Positions 1 to 6,307 of a stretch of DNA of 10,913 nt are shown here, piece after piece (positions within the stretch are counted from its first letter, which is position 1; every line of letters starts with the position of its first letter). Position numbers and translations under genes: made by a program. Under the pieces are notes generated by a model. It was given only the letters and a program-made list of their open reading frames with translations. It did not search any database and was not told the DNA's origin. Source of the stretch: CAYNCE01 sp964522515 (GTDB taxonomy: Bacteria; Patescibacteriota; Patescibacteriia; UBA2196); assembly GCA_964522515.1 (NCBI GenBank), contig CAZFWC010000022.1, forward strand, positions 1 to 10,913. Direction: 5' to 3'.

Positions 1-17
1 TTATTTGTGTTGTTTGT

Positions 18-46
18 ATTCTACCAAACTTTTTATTTTTTGTCAA
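18..46 (-). promoter_or_regulatory. Near-consensus sigma70-type promoter directed out of the left edge
   Basis: On the minus strand TTGACA (46-41) is followed by a 17-nt spacer and TAGAAT (23-18). The start point would fall near position 11. The promoter begins right after the stop codon of the MBL gene, so it drives something left of the window. It has the most complete -35/-10 pair in the window, which would suit a stable RNA or another highly expressed gene, but the target is not visible. Confidence 0.6.
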
Positions 47-48
47 GT

Positions 49-930
49 TTATTTCAACTCCAAAATTCCTTGCTTGTTAATTTTAAAAATAATATCTCCT
101 TCTTCATCTGTTCGCAAAACTTGAGCACCTATTCTTTCTAATCTGTGAATTACTCGCAAAGACGGATGTCCAAAATTATTTTCACCAACAGAAATCACTG
201 CCCATTTTGGATTTACTGCATTTAAAAAATTTTCACTTGAAGCAGTAATTGAACCTTGGTGCCCAACTTTTAAAATATCTGCATTAAAATTTTGTCTAGA
301 AAACTCTGGATTATATTTTTCCAAAATTTGTTCTTCAATTTTTATGCTTGCGTCCCCTGTAAATAAAATTTTATTCCCAGAGCTTGTAATTAATTTAACA
401 ATAATTGATGAATCATTTAATCCATCTCCTCCTTGAAAAGCAAAATCAACATTTTCCAAATCTTCCCAAGGATAAATTATTTCTAAAATATTATTATTTT
501 CAAAATTTATTTTTTTAATTTTTTCAGGTTTAATTTGTTTAATATTTTGTATTTGATTTAAAAAATTTTCATAAATTTCTGATTTGTATTTTGTTTTAGT
601 CAACATTATTTTTTCAACTTTGTATTTTTCTAAAACAAAATTTAACCCAGAAATATGATCTGCGTGCGGGTGAGTTAAAATCATTAATTCAATATCGCGA
701 TTGTAAATTGGCAAGTATTTTCCAAGTTTGTATAAAATTGTTGTGTCTGGTCCGCCGTCAATTAAAATTTCATTATCACCTGGCAAATTTATTAAAGCAG
801 AATCTCCTTGTCCAATATCAAAAAATATTATTTCAAATTTATTTTCTTGATAATTATAATATAAAAAACAACACACAACAAACAACAAACAAATTAAAGT
901 TAGAAAAAGTATTTTTGTTTTTTTAGACAT
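49..930 (-). CDS. ComEC-type metallo-beta-lactamase fold hydrolase with N-terminal membrane anchor
   Basis: This 293-aa protein matches the C-terminal MBL domain of ComEC/Rec2, made here as a separate gene. Residues 7-26 form one hydrophobic segment, probably a membrane anchor or signal that places the enzyme outside the membrane. The MBL signatures follow in order: QGDSALI (41-47), IDGG (57-60), HPHADH (87-92, metal ligands), NDSSIIVKL (172-180), FTGDA with Asp193, KVGHQGS with His224, and SVGENNFGHPS (248-257). In ComEC this domain is thought to degrade the non-transported DNA strand; that role is inferred here. The gene follows comEC in the same direction with a 96-nt gap. Start ATG 930 is supported by an extended -10 seven bases upstream, which would make the mRNA leaderless. 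No SD is present. Confidence 0.88.
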   Translation of the reverse strand: MSKKTKILFLTLICLLFVVCCFLYYNYQENKFEIIFFDIGQGDSALINLPGDNEILIDGGPDTTILYKLGKYLPIYNRDIELMILTHPHADHISGLNFVLEKYKVEKIMLTKTKYKSEIYENFLNQIQNIKQIKPEKIKKINFENNNILEIIYPWEDLENVDFAFQGGDGLNDSSIIVKLITSSGNKILFTGDASIKIEEQILEKYNPEFSRQNFNADILKVGHQGSITASSENFLNAVNPKWAVISVGENNFGHPSLRVIHRLERIGAQVLRTDEEGDIIFKINKQGILELK

Positions 931-946
931 AAAAAATAATTTAGCA
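928..946 (-). promoter_or_regulatory. Extended -10 promoter giving a leaderless MBL mRNA
   Basis: The minus strand reads TGC-TAAATT (946-938), then 7 nt, then the ATG at 930. A start point 6-7 nt below the -10 lands on or next to the start codon. The same layout occurs at rhuM. No -35 match is visible. Confidence 0.4.
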
Positions 947-1021
947 CACGAATTTCCAAAATTGCCAGAATTTACCAGAATTAAATTCGCGTTAATTTTA
1001 GGTAATTCTGGTAATTCGTGT
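946..1021. repeat. Large imperfect hairpin between comEC and the MBL gene
   Basis: The outer arms ACACGAATT and AATTCGTGT pair. An inner pair, CCAGAATTTACC with GGTAATTCTGG, pairs with one bulged T. A left-side bulge of about 10 nt and an AT-rich loop remain. The motif ACCAGAATT recurs within the left arm. It fills almost the whole 96-nt gap and could act as a processing site or partial terminator on the minus strand, but no U-tract follows. Confidence 0.6.
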
Positions 1022-1026
1022 TCTAT

Positions 1027-2448
1027 TTATTTATAAAACGCAAATTTAATTTGCGCTAACAATTCTGTGACTAAAATAATATATTTTAAAATTGCCCAAA
1101 CCAAAAAACCAAAATAAAACGCAAAAAGTTGATAAATTAATCCTAGTAAAATTAAAATGATTCCAAAAATCATTGCAATTGGTAAAACTGGCAAAATTAA
1201 TAAATTAGTAATTGGTGAAATAAATGAAATCACGCCAAAATAGTAAAAAACCAAAGGTAAAGTTAAAATTTGCGCTGATAAAGTCATTGAAATTATTGAA
1301 CGAATTTTAAAATTATCTGGAATAAATTTAAGCCATTTTGTGTTAAAAAATTGATAAAAATATAAAATTCCAAACACTGCTAAAAACGAAAGTTGAAATC
1401 CAATATCAAAAAGCAAAAGTTTTGGATTAATAATTAGTAAAATTACTGCTGATAAAATTAATGCGTTTAATGAATTTTTTAAACGACCGATTTTTAAAGC
1501 GTAAAAAAGAATTGCTCCCATTAAAAACGCGCGAACAGCAGAAGCGCGAAAACCAATCATTAAAATGTATAAAAATAAAATTAAAATTCCCGGCCAAAAA
1601 GATTTTTGTCTTGAAATTCCTAAAAACATTAAAAAGAAAAATAAAATCCCAGCAATTATTGCAATGTGCAAACCTGAAATCGCGATTAAATGCGACACGC
1701 CTGTTTTGGAAAAATTTTCAATAACTTCTGGAGATAATTCTTGTCTGTATCCTAACAACATTGCGTTTAACAAGCCAGATTCTGGCAAAAGCAAATTTTT
1801 ATCAATTATTTTTTTAAAATTTTGTTTTGCTTGAAATATTTTAGAATAAATTTGTGTTGAAATTGTTGTGAACTCACTGTCATTTTTTTCAATAAACTTT
1901 GGTTTATAACAAACTGAATAAATATTTTTAACTGCCAAATATTTTCCATAATCAAAATCTCGCCAATCATCTGATTTAATAATTTCTGGTGTTTTTAAAT
2001 TGCATTTGATTTTTAATTCTTCACCATAATTATAAATTTTATTTTTAAATGCGTTTATTAAAATTTTTCCACGAATCTTTTTATTTGAATTATTATTCAT
2101 TATTAATTCTTCACTATTCACTGTTATTTTTGTATGTGCTTCTCTAACATCTGGTTCCGCAATTATTTTTCCAACAAATTCAATTTGCTGATTGTTGTAA
2201 AATGCGATATGATTTTCATTTATTTTTGGTTCACTTAATTCAAATCTTAAAATTCCTAAAAATAAAAAAACAATGCCCAAAAAAATAATGCAAAGTTTTT
2301 TATTGTGTAAATTAAAAATAATAAAAATTATCCCAGCTAATAAAATTATAAATGCGTAAAATAAATCAAAATTATTAAAAAACGAGCGGATTGCAACGCC
2401 CAAAATAAAAAATAAAGAAAAATATAAAAATATCTGATGTTTTTTCAT
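1027..2448 (-). CDS. comEC: ComEC/Rec2-family DNA uptake channel protein, without MBL domain
   Basis: This 473-aa polytopic membrane protein is the channel part of ComEC, which carries single-stranded DNA across the cytoplasmic membrane during transformation. Hydrophobic segments lie near residues 5-25, 30-47 and 51-68. A soluble OB-fold-like part (about 80-190, containing GKILINAFKN) follows, then the Competence domain (about 225-470). Family motifs are ISGLHIA (257-263), GFRASAVRA (299-307), FDIGFQLSFLAVFGI (347-361) and SPITNLLILP (411-420). Full-length ComEC in model bacteria is much longer (about 750 aa) because it also carries the MBL domain; here that domain is the next gene, so this is a split ComEC rather than a truncated one. 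It lies 105 nt after dprA, with a GC-richer repeat in between. The start has no SD. Confidence 0.92.
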   Translation of the reverse strand: MKKHQIFLYFSLFFILGVAIRSFFNNFDLFYAFIILLAGIIFIIFNLHNKKLCIIFLGIVFLFLGILRFELSEPKINENHIAFYNNQQIEFVGKIIAEPDVREAHTKITVNSEELIMNNNSNKKIRGKILINAFKNKIYNYGEELKIKCNLKTPEIIKSDDWRDFDYGKYLAVKNIYSVCYKPKFIEKNDSEFTTISTQIYSKIFQAKQNFKKIIDKNLLLPESGLLNAMLLGYRQELSPEVIENFSKTGVSHLIAISGLHIAIIAGILFFFLMFLGISRQKSFWPGILILFLYILMIGFRASAVRAFLMGAILFYALKIGRLKNSLNALILSAVILLIINPKLLLFDIGFQLSFLAVFGILYFYQFFNTKWLKFIPDNFKIRSIISMTLSAQILTLPLVFYYFGVISFISPITNLLILPVLPIAMIFGIILILLGLIYQLFAFYFGFLVWAILKYIILVTELLAQIKFAFYK

Positions 2449-2458
2449 TTAATACTTC

Positions 2459-2553
2459 TGTCACCCTGAGCATCAATAGGACTTTTAGGAATGATTGGGT
2501 GCGATGCCTTCCCGGCTGCCGAAAATCACTGGTGTGCAGACAGGCTTGGTGAC
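2459..2553. repeat. GC-richer compound repeat between dprA and comEC
   Basis: The element runs from just upstream of the comEC start to the base before the dprA stop. Outer arms GTCACC (2460-2465) and GGTGAC (2548-2553) pair. Inside, GCATC pairs with GATGC, and CTGC (2516-2519) with GCAG (2536-2539). Its right half, CTGCC-GAAAATCACTGG-(6 nt)-GACAGG, matches the repeat at 8710-8733, so this is a dispersed family. Its base composition stands out sharply from the flanks. Confidence 0.75.
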
Positions 2554-3714
2554 TTAAGAAACAACATACATCAACCCTCCCAAATTCCTAACTCTTCCTT
2601 TCATTTCCATTAGCGTAATTGTACTGTTTATTATTTTAATGTCAAGATTTGTTAAATGAGACAACTGATTAATGTGAATTGGTTCATTTGACAAATGTTT
2701 TAAAATTTCTGCTTCTTCTTTTGAATCTGGCACAATTTTTTTAGTTGCGACAAAATCTTTTACTAAATTTAAATCCAAAGCTTCTAAAATATCTTCCGCG
2801 CAAATTACTAATTTCGCGCCCATTTTAATTAAATTATTTGGACCAACAGAATTTTTATCAAAAATTGTTCCTGGCACTGCAAAAACTTCTCGATTTTGTT
2901 CCAAAGCAAATCGCGCAGTTAGTAAAGCGCCTGAATTTTCCGGAGCTTCAACAACTAAAATTCCCAAAGCCAAACCAGAGACAATTCTATTTCTTTGCGG
3001 AAAATTGTGTTTTAAAGGTTGTGTTCCAATTGGATACTCTGAAAAAATCAAACCATTTTCAGCTACAATTTTATCAGCTAAATATCTATTGTAAGAAGGA
3101 TAAATACTTTGCTTGTCTAAACCAGAACCAAGAACAGCAATTGTGCGTCCGCCAGCTTCTAAACAAGCTTGGTGCGCTAACGCGTCAATTCCCAAAGCCA
3201 AACCTGAAATAATTACCACGCCATTTTCAGCTAAACCACGAGTAATTTTCGGCACAACTTGTTTTCCATAATTTGTAAATTTTCTAGTGCCAACAACTCC
3301 TAAAGAAAAATCATCTGCTTCACTTGTTAATTTTCCACGATAATAAAGTAAAGCTGGCGGTGAATAAATTTCTTTTAATAATTTTGGATAATTTTCATCT
3401 TGAATTGTTAAAATTTTTAAATCTTCTTTTTCTATTTTTTCCATTTCCTGTTCTAAATTTATTTTATTTCTTTGCTCAACAATTTCATCTATTATTTTTT
3501 CTTCTAAACCAGAATTTTTAAATTCACTAAAACTCGCGCCCCAAGCGTGTTGCATATTTTCAAAATATTTATAAATTTTTTTAAATCGCGCTGGTCCAAT
3601 TTGCGGAATTAAAGAAAACCCAACCCAAAATTTTATGTCATCCTGATCCCGAGTACTTGGGAGATGGGATCCCGTGAAATTTTTACTTGCTGGTTTTTTA
3701 TTTAAATTTGACAT
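2554..3714 (-). CDS. dprA: DNA processing protein DprA (Smf)
   Basis: DprA binds incoming single-stranded DNA in the cytoplasm, protects it and loads RecA during transformation. The 386-aa product has an N-terminal helix-hairpin-helix-like region (about 30-75, SLIPQIGPARFKK). The Rossmann-like core follows (about 105-315) with VGTR (141-144), SGLALGID (170-177), FPQRNRIVSGLA (238-249) and EAPENSGALLTAR (256-268). A C-terminal winged-helix domain spans about 330-386. Residues 1-27 precede the conserved domain, and residues 13-26 are encoded by a dispersed palindromic repeat. The next Met is residue 54, inside the domain, and no GTG or TTG codon lies between, so ATG 3714 is the likely start. 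It heads the dprA-comEC-MBL block. No SD is present; a TTGTTT-17-TATAAT promoter lies upstream. Confidence 0.95.
   Translation of the reverse strand: MSNLNKKPASKNFTGSHLPSTRDQDDIKFWVGFSLIPQIGPARFKKIYKYFENMQHAWGASFSEFKNSGLEEKIIDEIVEQRNKINLEQEMEKIEKEDLKILTIQDENYPKLLKEIYSPPALLYYRGKLTSEADDFSLGVVGTRKFTNYGKQVVPKITRGLAENGVVIISGLALGIDALAHQACLEAGGRTIAVLGSGLDKQSIYPSYNRYLADKIVAENGLIFSEYPIGTQPLKHNFPQRNRIVSGLALGILVVEAPENSGALLTARFALEQNREVFAVPGTIFDKNSVGPNNLIKMGAKLVICAEDILEALDLNLVKDFVATKKIVPDSKEEAEILKHLSNEPIHINQLSHLTNLDIKIINSTITLMEMKGRVRNLGGLMYVVS
3636..3677. repeat. Palindromic repeat inside the dprA coding sequence
   Basis: The segment contains a near-palindrome, CCCGAGTACTTGGG (3648-3661, one G-T pair), a perfect GGGATCCC (3666-3673), and outer arms GATCCC and GGGATC. 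It is read in frame as DprA residues 13-26. It shares TCCCGAGTACT and GGGA with the palindrome inside uppS at 5162-5177. Confidence 0.7.
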
Positions 3715-3725
3715 TTTTTTAAAAT

Positions 3726-3773
3726 TACTATTTAATTAATATAAATTATATAATAAAAAAACAATTTAAACAA
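3726..3773. promoter_or_regulatory. Divergent promoter with a symmetric -10 serving dprA and the 101-aa gene
   Basis: ATTATATAAT (3745-3754) is a perfect palindrome that holds TATAAT on both strands. On the minus strand TTGTTT (3773-3768) sits 17 nt from TATAAT (3750-3745), giving dprA a leader of about 24 nt. On the plus strand TATAAT (3749-3754) has only a weak -35 near 3725-3731; it would serve the gene at 3808. The same decamer lies upstream of pilB. Confidence 0.5.
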
Positions 3774-3807
3774 TTTTTATTTTTTAAAAAACAGAAAAGG
3801 AGATAAA

Positions 3808-4113
3808 ATGCCAAATTCACAAATAAAAACAGAATGGATTTTATTTTTAAATGCACAACAAAAAATGTGTTGTAGTGACTTATCCCAAAAAATAAAAGAG
3901 TTAAAAAAACTCGAATTGAAAAAAAATAAAACTAGCTCGGATTGGTTAAAAATTCATCAATTAAAGGGTGGTGCTGGCAGAGACAGTGAAATAATAAAAT
4001 CACAACAAGAACTTAATGAATTAAAAATTAAAAAAAGCAAACTTGTTAAAAAAAATATTAATATTGAAAAAAATAAAATTAAAAGAAACACTCATCAAAC
4101 AAAATTATTTTAA
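3808..4113 (+). CDS. Small Lys-rich orphan protein (101 aa), unknown function
   Basis: I do not recognise the family. The start is well supported: AAGGAG (3797-3802) lies 5 nt before ATG 3808, one of only two clear SD sites in the window. The first 25 residues are mixed and include Trp10 and a Cys-Cys pair (21-22). The rest is very rich in Lys, Glu, Leu and Asn and is probably helical or coiled-coil, with one Gly-rich break (KGGAG, about residues 53-57). The strongly positive C-terminal part could bind nucleic acid, but nothing shows this directly. The gene is a single transcription unit: divergent promoter upstream, strong terminator at its stop codon, and a candidate RNA gene downstream. 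SD, length and terminator argue that it is a real gene. Confidence 0.7.
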   Translation: MPNSQIKTEWILFLNAQQKMCCSDLSQKIKELKKLELKKNKTSSDWLKIHQLKGGAGRDSEIIKSQQELNELKIKKSKLVKKNINIEKNKIKRNTHQTKLF

Positions 4114-4147
4114 AAAGGACAAAATGTAAATTGTCCTTTTATTTTTT
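4113..4147 (+). terminator. Intrinsic terminator of the 101-aa gene
   Basis: AAAAGGACAA (4113-4122) and TTGTCCTTTT (4131-4140) form a perfect 10-bp stem with an 8-nt loop, followed by a T-rich tract (ATTTTTT). It overlaps the TAA stop. The flanking As also allow function on the other strand. Confidence 0.85.
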
Positions 4148-4177
4148 CCCTAATCTTAGCTAAAATATAAATTAAAC

Positions 4178-4206
4178 TTGACAAAAATTACAAAAAATGC
4201 TAAACT
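4178..4206 (+). promoter_or_regulatory. Promoter of the candidate structured RNA
   Basis: TTGACA (4178-4183) is a perfect -35. A 17-nt spacer ending in TGC follows, then TAAACT (4201-4206), which makes an extended -10. The predicted start is near 4213. No ORF of any size follows on this strand before the terminator at 4440-4479. Confidence 0.55.
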
Positions 4207-4212
4207 TTAAAC

Positions 4213-4479
4213 AGATTCTGAGAGAAAATATTATTTATTTAAAGAAAAAATTTTTAGGAGGATTTTTTTATTCCTGATTTTTTCTAAAATTAAAACAAAA
4301 AAATAGCCTTTAGATTTTCCTCTGTCTAGTTGCCAAAGTGAAGAGATCCCTCCTTCTCAGATCAAGTAGCTTAAGTCAAAGATGCGCAGATTCTTCTGTT
4401 GTTTCTTTGCGCTAGCAGGGGATAATTTAAAGGTTATTAAAACAAAAAATGCCAAATGAAAATTTGACATTTTTTGTTT
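4213..4479 (+). ncRNA. Candidate structured non-coding RNA with a long rod-shaped core (4302-4438)
   Basis: A promoter and a terminator bracket this gene-free stretch. The core closes with 4302-4329 against 4412-4438: 26 base pairs, one U-U mismatch and one bulged U. Three of these pairs are G-U on the plus strand (G4306-U4434, G4313-U4427, U4321-G4419). On the minus strand they would be A-C mismatches, so the RNA is read on the plus strand. The rod can continue through GC-C-AAAG with CUUUGC (4332-4338 and 4405-4410) and GAAGAG-A-UC with GAUUCUUC (4340-4348 and 4389-4396). The apical part holds CCUCCUU (4349-4355), like the 3' tail of 16S rRNA. The leader (4213-4301) holds AGGAGG (4256-4261) in a weak hairpin. 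A long rod with side bulges recalls 6S RNA, but I cannot assign a family. Confidence 0.6.
4440..4479 (+). terminator. Terminator of the candidate RNA
   Basis: The stem AAACAAAAAATG pairs with CATTTTTTGTTT, and CAAAT with ATTTG, closed by a GAAA loop (4458-4461) with one C-A mismatch. A GNRA loop on the plus strand supports that direction. The mismatch becomes a G-U pair on the minus strand, so it may work both ways. Confidence 0.6.
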
Positions 4480-4492
4480 AATAAATATTTCA

Positions 4493-4506
4493 ATTAATCG
4501 ATTAAT
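4493..4506. repeat. 14-bp perfect palindrome
   Basis: ATTAATCGATTAAT is perfectly self-complementary and lies between two converging terminators. It could be an operator, or chance in AT-rich DNA. Confidence 0.35.
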
Positions 4507-4508
4507 AA

Positions 4509-4528
4509 AAATATAACTTTTTATATTT
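4509..4528 (-). terminator. AT-only terminator downstream of the 113-aa gene
   Basis: On the minus strand an 8-bp stem (AAATATAA with TTATATTT) with a 4-nt loop is followed by TTTTATTAAT. It lies about 30 nt below the stop of the last gene of the uppS operon. The stem has no G-C pairs, so confidence is limited. Confidence 0.4.
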
Positions 4529-4558
4529 CAAAATTTTTTTAATTTTTAATTTTTTAAT

Positions 4559-4900
4559 TTAAATATTATCTTTAAAATTTTCAATATCAATATTACCATT
4601 GTTTGAAAAAAATTCTAAAAGCTTTAAAAAATTACCCAACTTATTTTTTATTTCATTAATATTTATCTTTTCGCGTATTTGATAATTAAACAAAATCATT
4701 AAATCATTAAAAGATTCTTTTTGTTGGTCACTTAATTTCTGTAATTCAATTTTATAAATCTTTCCCAAAATTTTTTTTCGAATTTTTTCTATTTCTAATA
4801 AATCTTTGCCCATTTGTTCTAAATAAATTTTAGGTTCTTCAATAGATTCATTTTTTAAATCAGGATTAAAAAATTCTTTAGTTTCATTTGTATTATTCAT
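4559..4900 (-). CDS. Small charged helical protein (113 aa), unknown function
   Basis: I do not recognise this protein. It is rich in Glu, Lys, Ile and Asn and is probably all-helical. Residues 30-60 (MGKDLLEIEKIRKKILGKIY and on) have the heptad-like spacing of a coiled coil, and a second helical run covers about 75-100. It has no signal peptide, membrane segment or cysteine. It is the last gene of the membrane protein-cofE-uppS operon, 30 nt after the uppS stop and in the same direction. Start ATG 4900 has no SD, like the other genes of the operon. Position and length support a real gene; its function cannot be told from the sequence. Confidence 0.65.
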   Translation of the reverse strand: MNNTNETKEFFNPDLKNESIEEPKIYLEQMGKDLLEIEKIRKKILGKIYKIELQKLSDQQKESFNDLMILFNYQIREKININEIKNKLGNFLKLLEFFSNNGNIDIENFKDNI

Positions 4901-4930
4901 ATTTTTTTAGTTTAAAAATAATAAAATAAT

Positions 4931-5626
4931 TTATTTTCCAAACCTTCTTTGTCTGTTATTAAATTCTTTTAAAATTTTGTTAAATTCTTTTTTAGAAAAA
5001 TCTGGCCAAAGAGTTTTTGTAAAATATAATTCAGAATAAACTGACTGCCAAGTTAAAAAATTTGACAAACGCATTTCTCCGCCAGTTCGCAAAATTAAAT
5101 CTGGTTCAGGAATTTCAGTAGAATATAAATTTTTTTGAATTAATTCTTGTGTAATTTTTTCTCCCGAGTACTCGGGATTAACTCCAGACTTAACAATTTT
5201 TTTAACAGCGTCTACGATTTCTGATTGCCCACCGTAACCTAAACATAAATTTAATATACATTTTTTGTTGTTTCTTGTTAATTTTTCTGCATTTTTTATT
5301 CCTTGTATAACTTTTTTAGAAAACAATTCTAAACGACCTGAAAATTTTAACTTAACGCCTTTTTTTTTAAGATCATTAATTTCATTTTTCAAAATTTTCT
5401 GCAACAAATTCATTAAAAATCTAACTTCTATTTTTGGTCGTTTCAAATTTTCTGTTGACATTGCATAAACTGTTAAAAATTTAATATTTTTTTCAACACA
5501 CCAGTCCCCTACTTTTTTTAATGTTTGGTAACCGTGAGTGTGTCCTTCAAAAGCTGGAAAACCTTTTTTTCTTGCCCAACGACGGTTACCGTCCATTATT
5601 ATTGCTAAATGATTTAGTTTATTCAT
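4931..5626 (-). CDS. uppS: Isoprenyl transferase (undecaprenyl diphosphate synthase type)
   Basis: This cis-prenyltransferase adds isopentenyl units to farnesyl diphosphate to make the C55 lipid carrier for peptidoglycan and other envelope polymers. Starting at ATG 5626 the protein has 231 aa, near the family's usual 230-255. Conserved parts are IIMDGNRRWA (9-18, with the essential Asp12), YAMSTENLKRP, LGYGG, LRTGGEMRLSNFL (substrate Arg and basic loop) and ELYFTKTLWPDF near the C-terminus. The frame is open for 17 more codons upstream, but these lie in the cofE coding sequence and are not family-like, so I chose the inner Met. It overlaps the cofE-like gene by 8 nt, which points to translational coupling. 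A 16-bp perfect palindrome of the repeat family encodes about residues 150-155, in a loop that varies in the family. Confidence 0.94.
   Translation of the reverse strand: MNKLNHLAIIMDGNRRWARKKGFPAFEGHTHGYQTLKKVGDWCVEKNIKFLTVYAMSTENLKRPKIEVRFLMNLLQKILKNEINDLKKKGVKLKFSGRLELFSKKVIQGIKNAEKLTRNNKKCILNLCLGYGGQSEIVDAVKKIVKSGVNPEYSGEKITQELIQKNLYSTEIPEPDLILRTGGEMRLSNFLTWQSVYSELYFTKTLWPDFSKKEFNKILKEFNNRQRRFGK
5162..5177. repeat. 16-bp perfect palindrome inside uppS
   Basis: TCCCGAGTACTCGGGA is fully self-complementary. It is read in frame as NPEYSG with flanks, in a variable surface loop just before the C-terminal catalytic part. Its GC content contrasts with the surrounding gene. It shares its left 11 bases and GGGA with the repeat in dprA. 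Confidence 0.7.
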
Positions 5627-6299
5627 AAAATTTCTCACGCAAAATACAAATCGGAGTCTGCTCAAGACCTTGTCCAATAGGATTGTCTAAAAACGTTAAT
5701 CTTAACTCTGATTTTGAAATTTGTAAATTTTGACTTGTTCCTAAAACAGCAACATCAATATTATTTGCGTCAACAATCGCAAACTGAAAATTAAATTTTT
5801 CTGCTAATTGATTGCAAACCTTGTTTGGATTTTCTGGACCTAAAACCGCGTATTTATCATAAGGCAAAATTGTGCCAGGAGCAAAACCATCAATCTCTGA
5901 AACTTGATTTCCACAAATCTTATAAAATAATCCGCGAATTCCAAAAGGTTTTGTAACTGCGCTAACAAATGAGGCAAATAAAATTCTAGGCGTACCAACA
6001 ATCTCAATTACTAATTGCATTTTTTTAGCGTTGCGAAATCCTGGATCATTTGGCCATTTTTTAACAAATTTAATTAAAAATTTTGCTAACCAAGTTTCTT
6101 TAATTTCATTTTCGTGAATTAATCTACCTTGCGTAATTGCCACCATTCGTTCTGACATTACTATTATATCATTTTTTTTTAATTCTGGCGTAATATATTT
6201 TTCAATCACATTTTCAAGTTTATCATCTTTTGTAATTAGATGAGTTTTTATTGGATAACGCAAATAAATTTTATTATTTACTTTTATTTCGTGGTTCAT
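5619..6299 (-). CDS. CofE-like (coenzyme F420-0 gamma-glutamyl ligase family) protein
   Basis: The protein resembles the F420-0:gamma-glutamyl ligase fold, which adds glutamate to a phospholactyl-deazaflavin acceptor. Supporting stretches are LKKNDIIVMSERMVAITQGRLI (a CofE-like N-terminal part), VDANNIDVAVLG (VDAND-type motif), LTFLDNPIGQGLEQTPICILRE (C-terminal motif) and a central region with GNQVSEIDGFAPGTILPYD. Starting at ATG 6299 it has 226 aa. The 21-codon upstream extension would overlap the preceding gene and is not family-like. No other F420 gene is in the window, so the real substrate may be another acceptor; this is inference. It lies 8 nt after the three-TM gene and overlaps uppS by 8 nt, so the three are co-transcribed. 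It has no SD. Confidence 0.75.
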   Translation of the reverse strand: MNHEIKVNNKIYLRYPIKTHLITKDDKLENVIEKYITPELKKNDIIVMSERMVAITQGRLIHENEIKETWLAKFLIKFVKKWPNDPGFRNAKKMQLVIEIVGTPRILFASFVSAVTKPFGIRGLFYKICGNQVSEIDGFAPGTILPYDKYAVLGPENPNKVCNQLAEKFNFQFAIVDANNIDVAVLGTSQNLQISKSELRLTFLDNPIGQGLEQTPICILREKFYE

Positions 6300-6307
6300 A
6301 AAATTTT

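Noticed and set aside
4302..4438. Minus-strand reading of the rod as a terminator or RNase P-like RNA (GAGGAAAAUC, ACAGAA)
   Set aside because: On the minus strand the stem gains three A-C mismatches, and the rest of the RNase P core is missing.
5627..5677. Longer uppS start at 5677
   Set aside because: The extra 17 residues lie within the cofE-like gene and are not part of the family; ATG 5626 places MDGNRRWA at the usual position.
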